NCBI GenBank assembly: GCA_942486035.1
Contig: CALNXK010000021.1
Coordinates: forward strand, 1,330,001 to 1,394,000
From: Porites lobata
Lineage: Eukaryota; Cnidaria; Anthozoa; Scleractinia; Poritidae
Direction: 5' to 3'
Length of the DNA stretch: 64,000 nt
How positions within the stretch are numbered: the stretch's first letter is position 1; every line of letters begins with the position of its first letter. Made by a program: the position numbers and the translations under genes. A model generated the notes under the pieces. The model was not told the DNA's origin. It searched no databases and saw only the letters and a list, made by a program, of their open reading frames with translations. This document shows, piece by piece, positions 10,866 to 21,905 of the stretch.

Positions 10866-13800
10866 TTATTCAGCATTGTCAAATTCTATTGTTTGTGTTG
10901 CTGCAAAGTTCTCGGACCTCAGCTTTTCTTCGACTTCATGTTGGGACATCAAAAGAAAAAAGTATCTGAAACACTGAACGTTGTCATCCTGTGGAGTTGG
11001 CTTCCAACAAGTTGTTAGAACGCGTCTGAATCCCTCTTTAAAATGGGCACTTCGAAAAGCGTAAACGAGTGGATTTAAACATAGACTGTAGCCAAACAAA
11101 AACTGAAACCCATTCTCGAGATCAGAGTACAGGTTGATATCTACATTCGCGTTGGTTTGAAATGTAACAACTGTATAGAACGCCATGGAATGTACATAAC
11201 CGATCAAAAACCCGACAGTCGCTAGAAGGAATGTGATAACAAGTTTCTTCTTCTCCGAGCTTCTCTCGCCATCAGTGGTTTCAGTTTCTTGGCAAACTGC
11301 GTTGGTAAAGTAGAGACCTCTGATCATACATATACATAAAACTTTATTAATGTGTCTTGGAATGTCTAGCCGATGGGGTTAAGAACCCCTCTACTAATTA
11401 GGGACACCTAACAATATAATATAGTTACCTAACAATATAATATAGTTAAAAACCTACTAACTATCAACTAATGAAATAATTGATTTAAAAAGATTAAGAA
11501 TTACAAAGGATGCAATTGGAGCAATTGTCGTCGTCTATCATTACACCTAGATCAAATTTACGAATACAATTTTTGAAACTAAATAATGATGGGAGAGTTC
11601 TGATTTCGCTTGGTAGCTTATTCCACAACTTTGGTCCCCGATAGGTGAGCGAGTGTTTACCATATTTATTGGTCCTAAATCTGGGAATGGCGAACTCTGC
11701 CGTCCTCAAGTTGTAGGGTGAGCAATGCGCGTGAAATAGCTCGGATATTTTAATGGGGCATAGTTTGTGTTTCACCTTATACATAAGGATAGCAATATCT
11801 TGCAGTCTTCTGTTCTGAAGAGTCGTTAGGTCACTTTTGTCCAGCAATGCTTGGTAGCTTGATTGCTTATCTAGGAAAACTGCGCGTAGTGCTCTTTCTT
11901 GGACCCGTTCAAACTTTCTTTTGTCGGTAGCACTACAGAAATGCCACGTCAGGTGGCAATAGGTTAAGTAAGGCAATATGGCTGATTTATACAGAGTTAA
12001 TTTAATAAATAAATAAATAATATTAATAAATCACGTATGTCAGATCGTTTTGAAAGATGTTCCATAACAATGGGCCAAGGGCCGATCCTTGTGGACGACC
12101 CCTATCTGTACGCTTCCATTCACTTCTGAAAGCTCCCAGTTTCACTCGGTTCAGTCGATTACACAGGTAAGATCGAAGTAGATCACATAGTTCGTCATTA
12201 AAACCATACGCTTTTAATTTGCTGATCATTAAGGACGGATGAAGCGAATCAAAAGCCTTACTCAAGTCGGTAGATAAGATTTTAACAATTTGCTGGTTAT
12301 CACGTGCTGATTTCCACGCTTCAATAAGACGTATCAATGTTGTTTCACAACTGTGGCGTTTACGATATGCCGTAATTCGGGGATCCAGACAGCTGTCAAA
12401 CTGCTTAGAGATCTGGTCGCTAAGTAGCTGCTCGAACACCTTACCAACCACTGGAAGGACAGTTATTGGTCGATAGTTCGGACAATCTTGTGGATCCTCT
12501 TTCTTAAAGACGGGCGTCCATTCCCCCCTGGATTGGACTCGATCATTGGTTCTGAACTACTCGCCATTTGTATTTGCAAGACACTTGGATGATTATTTAA
12601 GTCATTCTCCGAGGAGTTTCTTAAGTTGACATCTCCAATATCGCTTGCTATCGTAGCAAAGTGACCTGCTAATATTTCCGCAACAGTCTCTTGGTTGCTA
12701 ATGATCTTGCCGTCAACTTTTAAGTTACTATCAGTTCCCAAGACCCCTTTCTTGGATCCAAGAAACGGTTTAAAAGTTTCAAAGAACGTTCTTGGGTTTT
12801 CTTTAAGGTCAGACATCTTTTTCTTCCAGTATTGCCGTACAGCAATTCTTCTTTGTCTGGTTGAATCATTTCGACATTTCACTTTCTCTTCCCAGTTTTG
12901 TTGTGTCCTTTCATTTAGATACTTCTTAAAAGCTCTTCTCTTTGCTCGGATGGCATTTTTCCATGCGGTCGTCATATAGGGTATGTCTTTATCCCTAACT
13001 CGCTTCTTTTTCTGAGGGAAGCATTCGTCCATAATGTCTTGCATGATTGTATTCCAATAATACACCTTGTCCTCAACATCATCAAACAAGTTTCCGACAT
13101 GCCAAGGTGCCGTCGTTAGTAGGTTATCATATTTCACCGGATCAAAATTTTTGTAACTCCTGAAATGGATGATTCTACGTGAATGTTTCCTCGCTTTTTC
13201 TTTCATTATACCATAGATGAGCATATGATCACTTAGAGCAGGGTCGTAAACTCCTCCTCCAATGAACAGGTCTGGTTGGTTGGTCAGCAGTACATCGATA
13301 AGCGTGGCTGTTGTTGTTGTTCCGTTTCTATCCAATCTAGTTGACTGCTTTATAAGACATTCAAAGCCCTGCACCATTTCAAGGTCCAGGAGTAATTTGC
13401 CCTCCTTTCTCTGAGGCCTTAGCCTATCTAGGTTAAGGTCACCAATAACAGTCACTGCTTCTCTTTGAAGCGACGCCCAACTACAAATGTGGTTCAGTTC
13501 TTCCTCTAGCGATTGCTGGTATGCTCCCACTAATGGCCTAGGTGGTCGGTAAAGACCAATTATTATCATGTTTATCTTCCCAATTTTCACATCCAGCACA
13601 ATTGGCTCTAGACAATGGTAGTGACGATCAGGTTTTAATCTCCTACATGGGACTACGGTGGAGATGAGAGCCAAAATACCACCACCGCCTTTTTTCCTGT
13701 CAAGGAACCATAGCAAAATACCATGACAACCGATTGTATCAAAAAAAGGGCGTCAAATACAATCAAGTAAGTCTTCCACGCTAGATTGATATTTGAATCC

Positions 13801-14302
13801 CCTCGACCAACACATCCTGAGAGAACGCGATTGCTTCGATCGAATTCTTGAAAGAAGGCATTCGGGATGGATACAAAAACACTTGTCCAGCACTTGTCAC
13901 CCAAATCAGAGCGATGGCCTTTTTTATATTGTCTTCACTTAATTGTAATCCCGTTCTTAAAGGCTTAGGCAAAGCGTTGTATCTTTCTACGGCTAGCACA
14001 GTAAGAGTAATGGAAGAAACTATTGCGAAGGTTGTAATGAGGGCCGATGCCTTGCAAACCAAGTAGTGCACGAAATTTTCATCATTTACATATTGACTGA
14101 AGGCAAACCCGTGAGCTGCAAACATCATTATGGTGAAGACATCGCTAACGACCATGCTAGCTAAAAGATAATTTGTAGGGGTGTGCATCTCCCTTGTTTT
14201 GTGTACGATTCGAATGATCAACACATTTCCGATGAGTCCACTGATGTAAAATGGTATGGAACAGCAAGACAAGATAAAACTTAGGCTATCGGTTTCGACC
14301 AT
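10866..14302 (-). pseudogene. GPCR beta, copy A: frameshifted and split by a retrotransposon
   Basis: The minus-strand start at 14302 gives TM1 (LIGNVLIIRIVHK), TM2 (NYLLASMVVSDV) and TM3 ending in ERYNALPKPL, a class A rhodopsin-like receptor. At 13888-13898 an 11-bp insertion, repeating neighbouring sequence and absent from copy B, shifts the frame within TM4. The following frame continues through ECL2 and TM5 to FCYGSL. There a 5'-truncated non-LTR element (11327-13699) interrupts the gene. The remainder (11326-10866) supplies intracellular loop 3, TM6 (GFLIGYVHSMAFY), TM7 (SLCLNPLVYAFRSAHF) and a long tail. The sequence TCA is shared at both insertion edges. Two independent lesions make it a clear pseudogene. 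Confidence 0.93.
11327..13699 (-). mobile_element. 5'-truncated non-LTR retrotransposon inserted in GPCR beta A
   Basis: The element reads on the minus strand. It starts within the APE-type endonuclease (VIGDLNLDRLRP, then ALSDHMLIYG), continues through the linker and enters the RT domain (TPVFKKEDPQDCPNYRPITV, DLSKAFDSLHP, GRPQGSALGPLLWNIFQNDL). A frameshift lies at the six-C run 12523-12528. After FQNDLTYVI the sequence jumps across an AT-rich (TTTA)n filler (about 12001-12030) to AILPYLTYCHLTWHFCS. About 100 residues, including the catalytic YADD box, are therefore missing. The C-terminal thumb then runs to about 11494, followed by a 3' UTR. The copy is immobile. It is absent from the corresponding site in module B, so it arrived after the A/B duplication. 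Confidence 0.92.
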
Positions 14303-14325
14303 GATTAATTCTTCAGGTTTTTCTG

Positions 14326-14354
<29 letters not shown>
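14326..14354. repeat. Poly-T tract, 29 nt
   Basis: A pure T run lies just upstream of the beta A start (minus strand). The matching site in module B is a shorter, interrupted run (about 19089-19106), so the tract has expanded in A or contracted in B. Confidence 0.85.
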
Positions 14355-14357
<3 letters not shown>

Positions 14358-14548
14358 AGACTTTGGAAATTTGTTCAAAGAAATTGTTCGCAAGAATTAT
14401 CGGTTTTGTTAGTTATAATATTCATTGCACGCATATGGGTTAGAAGACAAGCGAAAATTGACGTAGTTTACATTGTCGCTAAGATAATTCAAATAGACCC
14501 ATTGGACCATGCTGTTAATTAATTGGCCACCAATAGATCGTTTTCGCA

Positions 14549-14556
14549 TGACGTCA
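14549..14556. promoter_or_regulatory. CRE-like palindrome TGACGTCA between alpha and beta (copy A)
   Basis: A perfect TGACGTCA lies about 250 bp upstream of the beta start and 90 bp past the alpha stop. The same octamer is kept at 19302-19309 and 26198-26205. It is embedded in a dispersed repeat (AGATCGTTTTC...GACGTCACGG), so conservation may reflect duplication rather than use. CREB/ATF binding is only an inference. Confidence 0.3.
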
Positions 14557-14643
14557 CGGCGGCCATGTTTGTGTACAAAGAAAGTCCTCAGCTAGCAATT
14601 ATGTAAGCGTTGATCTTCGTGACCAGTAATAACAAAGAGAATG

Positions 14644-15591
14644 TTATGCTCCAAGCTGAATCTCATTCTGTGATGTAGACTCTCGGCATTTCAGAAGCCG
14701 TTTAAAACCTTGCTTAAAGTGCGCACTGCGAAAGGCGTAGAAAATTGGGTTTAGACATAAACTACACTCTAACAAAAAGGATAGCACAGCTCTAAGAACA
14801 GAGTACAATAATAAGTCTTCCTGTTGAACTTCCCGTGATGCGACAATTGTGTAGAACAAAATTTCAGGGGCATAACCGATCAAAAATCCCGTGGTTGCTA
14901 AGAAAAATGTCAAAACGAGTTTCTTCCTTTCTGAACCTCTTTCTCCTTCCGTTTCTTCTGGACACACTGTGTTGGTAAAATAAAGTCCCTTGATAAGAGA
15001 TGCATAGCAGTAACACATGGTTGTCAATTGAATAAAGAAAATGGACGCGTGTACGATCAAATAAATTTTGCTTGCTTGATTCATGCTTAAAGTCCACGGA
15101 CCAACGCATGGGGAGGCCTCAACTGCATCTTCTTCGATGCTCCATTTATTTAAGAAGAAGGAAGGTAACGACAAAAGAACACTTATGATCCAAATAATAG
15201 CAATGGCCTTCTTTACGTTGTCGTCGCTTAACCGCAATTCAGTCCGGAAAGGTTTCAGCAAGGCATGATATCTTTCCACCGCTATCAATGTAAGAGTTGT
15301 GGAGGACACTATTATACATATTTGAACGAGGGCGACTGACTTGCAAGTGAATTTCTCAAAGTTGTTATTTACACTTCCAAGTTGATACTGGACAACCTCG
15401 TATAATGGAAGCAACATGACGCTGACGACATCGCTAACGGCCATGTTAGCTAGAAGATAATTTGTAGGTGTTTGCATTTCACGTGTTTTATGCACGATGT
15501 GTATAACCAAGACATTTCCAATAAATCCAGTTATGAAAAATGGGATGGAAGACAAAAATAGAACAAAATGTAGTCCATTTGGTTTTATCAT
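14644..15591 (-). CDS. Rhodopsin-like (class A) GPCR alpha, copy A
   Basis: An intact single-exon receptor of 315 residues, predicted to sit in the plasma membrane. Hallmarks are N26 in GNVLV (TM1), D54 in LANMAVSD (TM2), C83 at the top of TM3 and C162 in ECL2 for the usual disulfide. It has an ERY motif (106-108) and NPIFY (281-285) in TM7, followed by a helix-8 stretch HFKQGFKRLLKC with a possible palmitoylated Cys302. TM6 reads LATTGFLIGYAPEILFY and lacks the common CWxP motif. The N-terminus is very short with no glycosylation sequon, which argues for a small ligand or peptide bound within the helices. The start at 15591 is the first Met; stops lie upstream in frame. No orthologue can be named; coral genomes contain many orphan receptors of this kind. 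Confidence 0.93.
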   Translation of the reverse strand: MIKPNGLHFVLFLSSIPFFITGFIGNVLVIHIVHKTREMQTPTNYLLANMAVSDVVSVMLLPLYEVVQYQLGSVNNNFEKFTCKSVALVQICIIVSSTTLTLIAVERYHALLKPFRTELRLSDDNVKKAIAIIWIISVLLSLPSFFLNKWSIEEDAVEASPCVGPWTLSMNQASKIYLIVHASIFFIQLTTMCYCYASLIKGLYFTNTVCPEETEGERGSERKKLVLTFFLATTGFLIGYAPEILFYTIVASREVQQEDLLLYSVLRAVLSFLLECSLCLNPIFYAFRSAHFKQGFKRLLKCRESTSQNEIQLGA

Positions 15592-15809
15592 GATTGACTC
15601 TGCCTGGGATTGTTAACAGAACTCTTCCAAATTTGCTTTTGGTAGTCCGTCGCTAGGATCATCCAACCTTTAATACAAGCTGTCAAGTCAGAATAGCGAC
15701 GAAATATCCAATTCGTCTTCCAAATTTAATTGGACACTGTTTAAGTGACAGTCAACAGGTACACCTGGCATTAAATAATTTTTAGTGAAACGGTCGTTGG
15801 ACAAAATAA

Positions 15810-16211
15810 GGCCCGTTTCAAACTTCGTGCTACTGCCGTGCCGAACTCAATTGATCAAATTAAATTCGACTTTAGCATGGCAGTAGCGCGACGTTTGAAA
15901 CCAATTCGTGCTACTGCCGTGTTGCATGCATGGCGCAAGCCTTGCCGTGCTACACGGCAGTAGCTCGACTTGGTTTCAAACGTCGTGCTACCGCCGTGCC
16001 GAACTCAATTCATAAATTATAAATACATTAGAATACATTTAAAAGTTTGCTAGACCGTTTCTTTATTTTTGTGTTTTGTTTTCGACAAGAGCCGTTCTAT
16101 TTGACTGAATTAAATTCGACGTCTGAAACCAAGTCGTGCTAGTGTCTTGCTGCAGTCGAGCTACAGTCGAGCCAGCTTAACACGGCAGTAACACAACGTT
16201 TGAAACAGGCC
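15810..16211. mobile_element. Harbinger-like MITE upstream of alpha, copy A
   Basis: The terminal inverted repeats read GGCCCGTTTCAAAC and, inverted, GGCCTGTTTCAAAC. Both ends are flanked by TAA (15807-15809 and 16212-16214), the 3-bp target preference of PIF/Harbinger elements. Inside, the CGTGCTACTGCCGTG motif recurs several times in both orientations. The same element is present upstream of alpha B and alpha C, so it predates the duplications and may contribute promoter sequence. Confidence 0.8.
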
Positions 16212-16397
16212 TAACCTTTGGCGTTATTTCAGGGACGCCAGAATCACAATAATTATAATCAAAAAAGCTGTGCATTCAGTTTACTTTTCTTGCGTTAGTT
16301 CAGTTATTTCTTTCTTTTTATTCTCCTTTATCATTTATGACTGTGTTTTCAGTATCTTATCTGATTTTGCCGGTTTAGTCGTTAGCGGCTGTTCTTA

Positions 16398-16413
16398 TAA
16401 TAATAATAACAAC

Positions 16414-16453
<40 letters not shown>
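16398..16453. repeat. (AAT)n microsatellite at the A/B junction
   Basis: About 18 AAT units with two AAC variants. The homologous tracts are at 21117-21163 (B) and 24078-24112 (C, inverted). The A tract abuts the tandem-duplication breakpoint. Confidence 0.9.
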
Positions 16454-16455
<2 letters not shown>

Positions 16456-16460
16456 GGTTT

Positions 16461-16679
16461 TCGGGCAACTTCAAAAAGTAGCAACCTCAGGAGGTTTATT
16501 TAACATATTGGCTATATCGGATAGTATAACACGTGTGGACGTTTATGTTATATTTGTTGAGGTGGTAAATAAGGTGGCGCCCAAATGCAAGATAAATGGA
16601 GAAACACCGACCTGAATGTTTCTGTATATTGGCCAGAGTTTTCAGCCCTACCACCTTAAAATGGTCTCCGCGGTCCCTG
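16461..16679. mobile_element. hAT copy 2, left-truncated by the duplication breakpoint
   Basis: This is the right 219 bp of copy 1, ending in the same CTCCGCGGTCCCTG terminus and followed by the same flank (AGAAAGCTTCATG). The left terminus is absent because the module B duplication begins inside the element. The hAT insertion therefore predates the A/B duplication. Confidence 0.88.
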
Positions 16680-18016
16680 AGAAAGCTTCATGATTAACTC
16701 TAACAGGTGAAACGCTTTCGACGTTACTTACCAACAAGCACGCTCGGTTTATCTAGCTTCTTTGCTAGTAGCAAATTTAAAGAAGTTATCTCCTGCTTCC
16801 TTTTAATTTTTTTCTTCCTTTTCTTCGCTCTCCTTAAAGTAATACGAAAACAATTCGCTTTGGTTATCCGGTTTCTTTATGGCTCTATAACACCTGCCTA
16901 AATTGTGTAGCTTCGGCTTTATTTTACATTTTACGCGCCTAAAAAAAATGAAAAGAAAAAGCAATATTCTTAGAGTGAGTTTAATTGGGTAAAATGGACT
17001 CAGTCAAAATTAGTAACGAATTATATATCCTTCAATATATGGCACTGATGTTGGAAATTGAATCCTAAAAAAAGAATTAGTTTGTGATCAGAATATACTG
17101 CAGAATCATCATCAGCTTCGCCGGCGTCGTTATACCATTTTAAAGCTGATGCCTTATTAAACATCAAAACTCGCGGATGGTTTTGACGAACATTGGCCTA
17201 ATCTTTACATGAACAGTTATATTACCATGGCTCAATTCCCCTTAAACTCTCCAAGAGATTTGTCGCGCCAATTTTTTGTCTAAACGATTGCTGTTTTGGA
17301 TGTGATGTTTCCATGCTGAACCTAAAGAATCTATACTTTTCTCACAAATTCAGATCACTTTGGCGTCTTTCATTCTTTTGTAAATTAATTTTTCCAGAGT
17401 TCAGGTTGTTTTCTTAGTGACGAAAACCCAGGACTGCTGATCCTAGAATGACAGGTCTAAGATGACCACTTATTTAGTCATGGCGGCAATTTCGCAAGGC
17501 GTATAATGTTGTCTTGACGTGTAAACTTTTATCTTAGACACCTTTTTGAATCGCTGTTACATTCCACGTTTGTCTGTTAAAGCCTCAATAGTTGATTACA
17601 GCGAGGGCAATACCCCGTCCGCTTCTAAGAACTCTAGTAATTAAGAAAGCCCGGTCTAAAAAGAGTTCAAATAAACAGTGTCTCAAAAAAAATTGTCAAG
17701 TTTGTTAAGTACTATACTCAGAAAAGCTGTCTTAGGAGACAACTAAACGTTTGGCTGCGAAGCCTTTGTTATCAGTCAAATATCGTCTGACTATCGTATC
17801 TCGAATTGGCGAAGCTATGCCTTTATGTACATAAAAGAGGTTTTTTCAATGTACTTATCTCTCGATCTAATAATGAAAGCAGAAGAACCTATGGTTTTCT
17901 ATGATCACTTAATTTTTTCTCTGGTTTTCTCCAAACTGCAAGGATCCTCCCAGAATGATTATGCACAAATAACAACAGGAACAAGCAGAAAAATCGGCAT
18001 CATGATCATTTGCATT

Positions 18017-19064
18017 TTATTCAGCATTGTCAAATCCTACTGTTTGTGTTGCTGCAAAGTTCTCGGACCTCAGCTTTTCTTCGACTTCACATTGGGACTT
18101 GAAATGAAAAAAGTATCTGAAACACTGAACGTTGTCATCCTGTGGAGTTGGCTTCCAACAAGTTGTTAGAACGCGTCTGAATCCCTCTTTAAAATGGGCA
18201 CTTCGAAAAGCGTAAACGAGTGAATTTAAACATAGACTGTAGCCACACAAAAACTGAAACCCATTCTTGAGATCAGAGTACAGGTTGATATCTATATTCG
18301 AGTTGGTTTGAAATGTAACAACTGTATAGAAGGCCATGGATTGTACATAACCGATCAAGAACCCGACAGTCGCTAGAGGGAATGTGATAACAAGTTTCTT
18401 CTTCTCCGAGCTTCTCTTGCAATCAGTGGTTTCAGTTTCTTGGCAAACTGCGTTGGTCAAGTAGAGACCTCTGATCAAGGAACCATAGCAAAATACCTGG
18501 ACTACCGATTGTATCAAAAAAGGCGTCAAATACAATCAAGTAAGTCTTCCACGCTAGATTGATATTTGAATCCCCTTTACCAACACATCCTGAGAGAAAG
18601 CGATTGCTTCGATCGAATTCTTGAAAGAAGGCATTTGGGATGGATACAAAAACACTTGTCACCCAAATCAGAGCGATGGCCTTTTTAATATTGTCTTCAC
18701 TTAATCGTAATCCCGTTCTTAAAGGCTTGAGCAAAGCGTTGTATCTTTCTACGGCTAGCACAGTAAGAGTAATGGAAGAAACTATTGCGACGGTTGTAAT
18801 GTCGGCCGATGCCTTGCAAACCAAGTAGTGCACGAAATTTTCATCATTTACATATTGACTGAAGGCAAACCCGTGAGCTGCAAACATCATTATGGTGAAG
18901 ACATCGCTAACGGCTATGCTAACTAAAAGATAATTTGTAGGGGTGTGCATCTCCCTTGTTTTGTGTACGACTCGAATGACCAACACATTGCCGATGAGTC
19001 CACTGATGTAAAATGGTATGGAACAGCAAGACAAGATAAAACTTAGGCTATCGGTTTCGACCAT
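18017..19064 (-). pseudogene. GPCR beta, copy B: 2-nt deletion in TM5
   Basis: The minus-strand start at 19064 leads through TM1 (LIGNVLVIRVVHK), TM2, TM3 with ERYNALLKPL and TM4 (VFVSIPNAFF) to VFDAFF. There the run of Ts at about 18516-18522 is two bases shorter than in copy A (GCC-TTTTTT-GAT against GCCC-TTTTTTT-GAT). The main frame ends soon after, at 18432. The second frame, with LIQSVVQVFCYGSLIRGLY, carries TM5 to TM7 (SLCLNSLVYAF) and the tail. NPxxY is further altered to NSLVY. Apart from the frameshift the copy is complete and looks recently lost; a sequencing error in the homopolymer is the alternative. Confidence 0.85.
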
Positions 19065-19301
19065 GATTAATTCTTCAGGTTTTTCTGTTTTTTTTTTCTT
19101 TTTTTTAAATAGACTTTGGAAATTTGTTCAAAGAAATTGTTCGCAAGAATTATCGGTTTTGTTAGTTATAATATTCATTGCACGCATATGAGTTAGTAGA
19201 CAAGCGAAAATTGACGTAGTTTACATTATCGCTAAGATAATTCAAATAGACCCATTGGACCATGCTGTTAATTAATTGGCCCGCAATAGATCGTTTTCGC
19301 A

Positions 19302-19309
19302 TGACGTCA
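19302..19309. promoter_or_regulatory. CRE-like palindrome TGACGTCA (copy B)
   Basis: Homologue of the octamer at 14549-14556, here about 240 bp upstream of the beta B start. It belongs to a dispersed repeat, so a regulatory role is speculative. Confidence 0.28.
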
Positions 19310-19395
19310 CGGTGGCCATGTTTGTGTACAAAAAAGTCCTCAGCTAGCAATTATGTTAGCGTTGATCTCCGTGACCTGTAATAACAAAGAGAATG

Positions 19396-20343
19396 TTATG
19401 CTCCAAGCTGAATCTCATTCTGTGATGTAGACTCTCGGCATTTCAGAAGCCGTTTAAAACCTTGCTTAAAGTGCGCACTGCGAAAGGCGTAGAAAATTGG
19501 GTTTAGACATAAACTACATTTGAACAAAAAGGCAAGCACAGCTCTAAGAACAGAGTACAATAATAAGTCTTCGTGTTGAACTTCCCGTGATGCGACAATT
19601 GCGTCGAACAAAATTCCAGGGGCATAACCGATCAAAAATCCCGTGGTTGCTAAGAGAAATGTCAAAACGAGTTTCTTCCTCTCTGAACCTCTTTCTCCTT
19701 CCGTTTCTTCTGGACACACTGTGTTGGTAAAATAAAGTCCCTTGATAAGAGATGCATAGCAGTAACACATGGTTGTCAATTGAATAAAGAAAATTGACGC
19801 GTGTACGATCAAATAAATTTTGCTTGCTTGATTCATGCTTAAAGTCCACGGACCAACGCATGGGGAGGCCTCAACTGCATCTTCTTCGATGCTCCATTTA
19901 TTTAAGAAGAAGGAAGGTAACGACAAAAGAACACTTATGATCCAAATAATAGCAATGGCCTTCTTTACGTTGTCGTCGCTTAACCGCAATTCAGTCCGGA
20001 AAGGTTTCAGCAAGGCATGATATCTTTCCACCGCTATCAATGTAAGAGTTGTGGAGGACACTGTTATACATATTTGAACGAGGGCGAATGACTTGCAAGT
20101 GAATTTCTCAAAGTTGTTATTTACACTTCCAAGTTGATACTGGACGACCTCGTATAATGGAAGCAACATAACGCTGACGACATCGCTAACGGCCATGCTA
20201 GCTAGAAGATAATTTGTAGGTGTTTGCATTTCACGTGTTTTATGCACGATGTGTATAACCAAGACATTTCCAATAAATCCAGTTATGAAAAATGGGATGG
20301 AAGACAAAAATAGAACAAAATGTAGTCCATTTGGTTGTATCAT
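19396..20343 (-). CDS. Rhodopsin-like (class A) GPCR alpha, copy B
   Basis: An intact receptor of 315 residues starting MIQPNGLHF at 20343. The frame stays open to a further Met at 20439. I prefer the shorter start because copies A and C begin there and the extra 32 residues have no counterpart in them. All class A hallmarks of copy A are kept (N26, D54, C83/C162, ERY, NPIFY). About a dozen substitutions separate it from A. Several lie in TM6-ECL3-TM7: E243G, Y247D, T248A, then AFLFKC in place of SFLLEC. Those positions line the outer cavity in class A receptors, so a shift in ligand preference is possible. Orphan; ligand unknown. Confidence 0.92.
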   Translation of the reverse strand: MIQPNGLHFVLFLSSIPFFITGFIGNVLVIHIVHKTREMQTPTNYLLASMAVSDVVSVMLLPLYEVVQYQLGSVNNNFEKFTCKSFALVQICITVSSTTLTLIAVERYHALLKPFRTELRLSDDNVKKAIAIIWIISVLLSLPSFFLNKWSIEEDAVEASPCVGPWTLSMNQASKIYLIVHASIFFIQLTTMCYCYASLIKGLYFTNTVCPEETEGERGSERKKLVLTFLLATTGFLIGYAPGILFDAIVASREVQHEDLLLYSVLRAVLAFLFKCSLCLNPIFYAFRSAHFKQGFKRLLKCRESTSQNEIQLGA

Positions 20344-20562
20344 GATTGACCCTGCCCTGGGATTGTTAATAGAACTCTTCCAAATTTGCTTTTGGTAGTC
20401 CGTCGCTAGGATCATCCAACCTTTAATACAAGCTGTCAAGTCAGAATAGCGGCGAAATATCCAATTCGTCTTCCAGATTTAATTGGACACTGTTTAAGTG
20501 ACAGTCAACAGGTACACCTGGCATTAAATAATTTTTAGTGAAACGGTCGTTGGACAAAATAA

Positions 20563-20931
20563 GGCCCGTTTCAAACGTCGTGCTACTGCCTTGCCTGAAC
20601 TCAATTGATCAAATTAAAATTCGACTTTAGCACGGCAGTGCCGTGTTGCATGGCGCAAGCCTTGCCGTGCTACACGGCAGTAGCTCGACTTGGTTTCAAA
20701 CGTCGTGCTACCGCCGTGCCGAACTCAATTCATAAATTATAAATACATTAGAATACATTTAAAAGTTTGCTAGACCGTTTCTTTATTTTTGTGTTTTGTT
20801 TTCGACAAGAGCCGTTCTATTCGACTGAATTAAATTCGACATCTGAAACCAAGTCGTGCTAGTGTCTTGCTGCAGTCGAGCTACAGTCGAGCCAGCTTAG
20901 CACGGCAGTAACACAACGTTTGAAACAGGCC
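20563..20931. mobile_element. Harbinger-like MITE upstream of alpha, copy B
   Basis: Same element as at 15810-16211, with TAA on both sides (20560-20562 and 20932-20934). It is about 30 bp shorter because of an internal deletion near 20640, where one of the inverted CTACTGCCGTG motifs is missing. Confidence 0.8.
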
Positions 20932-21116
20932 TAACCTTTGGCGTTATTTCATGGACGTCAGAATCACAATAATTATAATCAAAAAAGCTGTGCATTCAGT
21001 TTACTTTTCTTGCGTTAGTTCAGTTATTTCTTTCTTTTTATTCTCCTTTATCATTTATGACTGTGTTTTCAGTATCTTATCTGATTTTGCCGGTGTAGTC
21101 GTTAGCGGCTGTTCTT

Positions 21117-21163
21117 ATAATAATAATAACAATAATAATAATAATAATAATGATAATAATAAT
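21117..21163. repeat. (AAT)n microsatellite, module B
   Basis: Homologue of the tract at 16398-16453, with one AAC and one ATG variant unit. Confidence 0.88.
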
Positions 21164-21905
21164 ACTGGTTTATTAACCGCATTTCCATAAAAAAATGGCT
21201 GTATACATCTGCTAATAAAATATAAAATATATAGTATATATATTCAGCTAGAAAAAAAATACATTATTAAGGTGTTTCGATATAGTTTTTCAGAGGCCAT
21301 ACCGGTATTTTTCAATCGCTTTAAAAGTGATTTTCTCCTTGTCTGATCGATATCAAATTTTTACCGACGATTGACTATAGATTGAAATTTGTCAAAATGT
21401 AGGTTTTAGTAAAATCGATATTACTATGACAACAATAAACAAAAAACTTTGAAATTGATAAACGCCTAATTTTGCGCGATCTAGACCTGCTACTGAAAAT
21501 CCAACACTGGGAACTTAAAGTTTGGTGTTTAGCAAATAACCTCCGTAAGAAGTAAAAAATTCTGTATGTTTGAATTCGACTAAAACGAAAATATATTTCA
21601 AACCTTAAATTTTCAATAGCCGTGATAGATTATTTTAAAAAAATGACTCAAATTATTCTTAAGTAGCGTCAGAACTGTGCTTAATATCATATCATATCTC
21701 GATGCTAGGAAATTTTGGTGTATTTTCGTTCTTGCGGTCTTAAAAATAAACCCGTTTTCTCACCACCTGTCTAAATTCAACTTCATTCAAAATTTGGACT
21801 TTTAGCACTTTTTTGTACATCTCTGAAACGACTCGAACGAATTTTGTTCATTGAGATTGATTCACTGCAACACCTTGAAATTTCAAGACAATCCTATCCT
21901 ACGAA

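Larger units (their letters stand above)
9311..16460. repeat. Segmental duplication module A (GPCR alpha + beta)
   Basis: This segment is repeated directly at 16461-21172. It starts inside the hAT copy at the sequence TCGGGCAACTTC and ends after an (AAT)n tract with ACTGGTTT. The A/B junction at 16460/16461 joins exactly these two ends. Without the 2.37 kb retrotransposon the unit is about 4.8 kb, close to the 4.71 kb of B. Long stretches are nearly identical; for example 9541-9700 matches 16681-16840. Confidence 0.9.
16461..21172. repeat. Segmental duplication module B
   Basis: Direct repeat of module A (9311-16460) without the retrotransposon in beta. Homology with the inverted module C extends about 90 bp further, to about 21265. 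Confidence 0.9.

Noticed and set aside
20344..20439. Longer N-terminus for alpha B (start at 20439)
   Set aside because: A one-base difference and an in-frame stop close this frame in copies A and C; the added residues have no receptor feature, so the shared MI(K/Q)PNG start is preferred.
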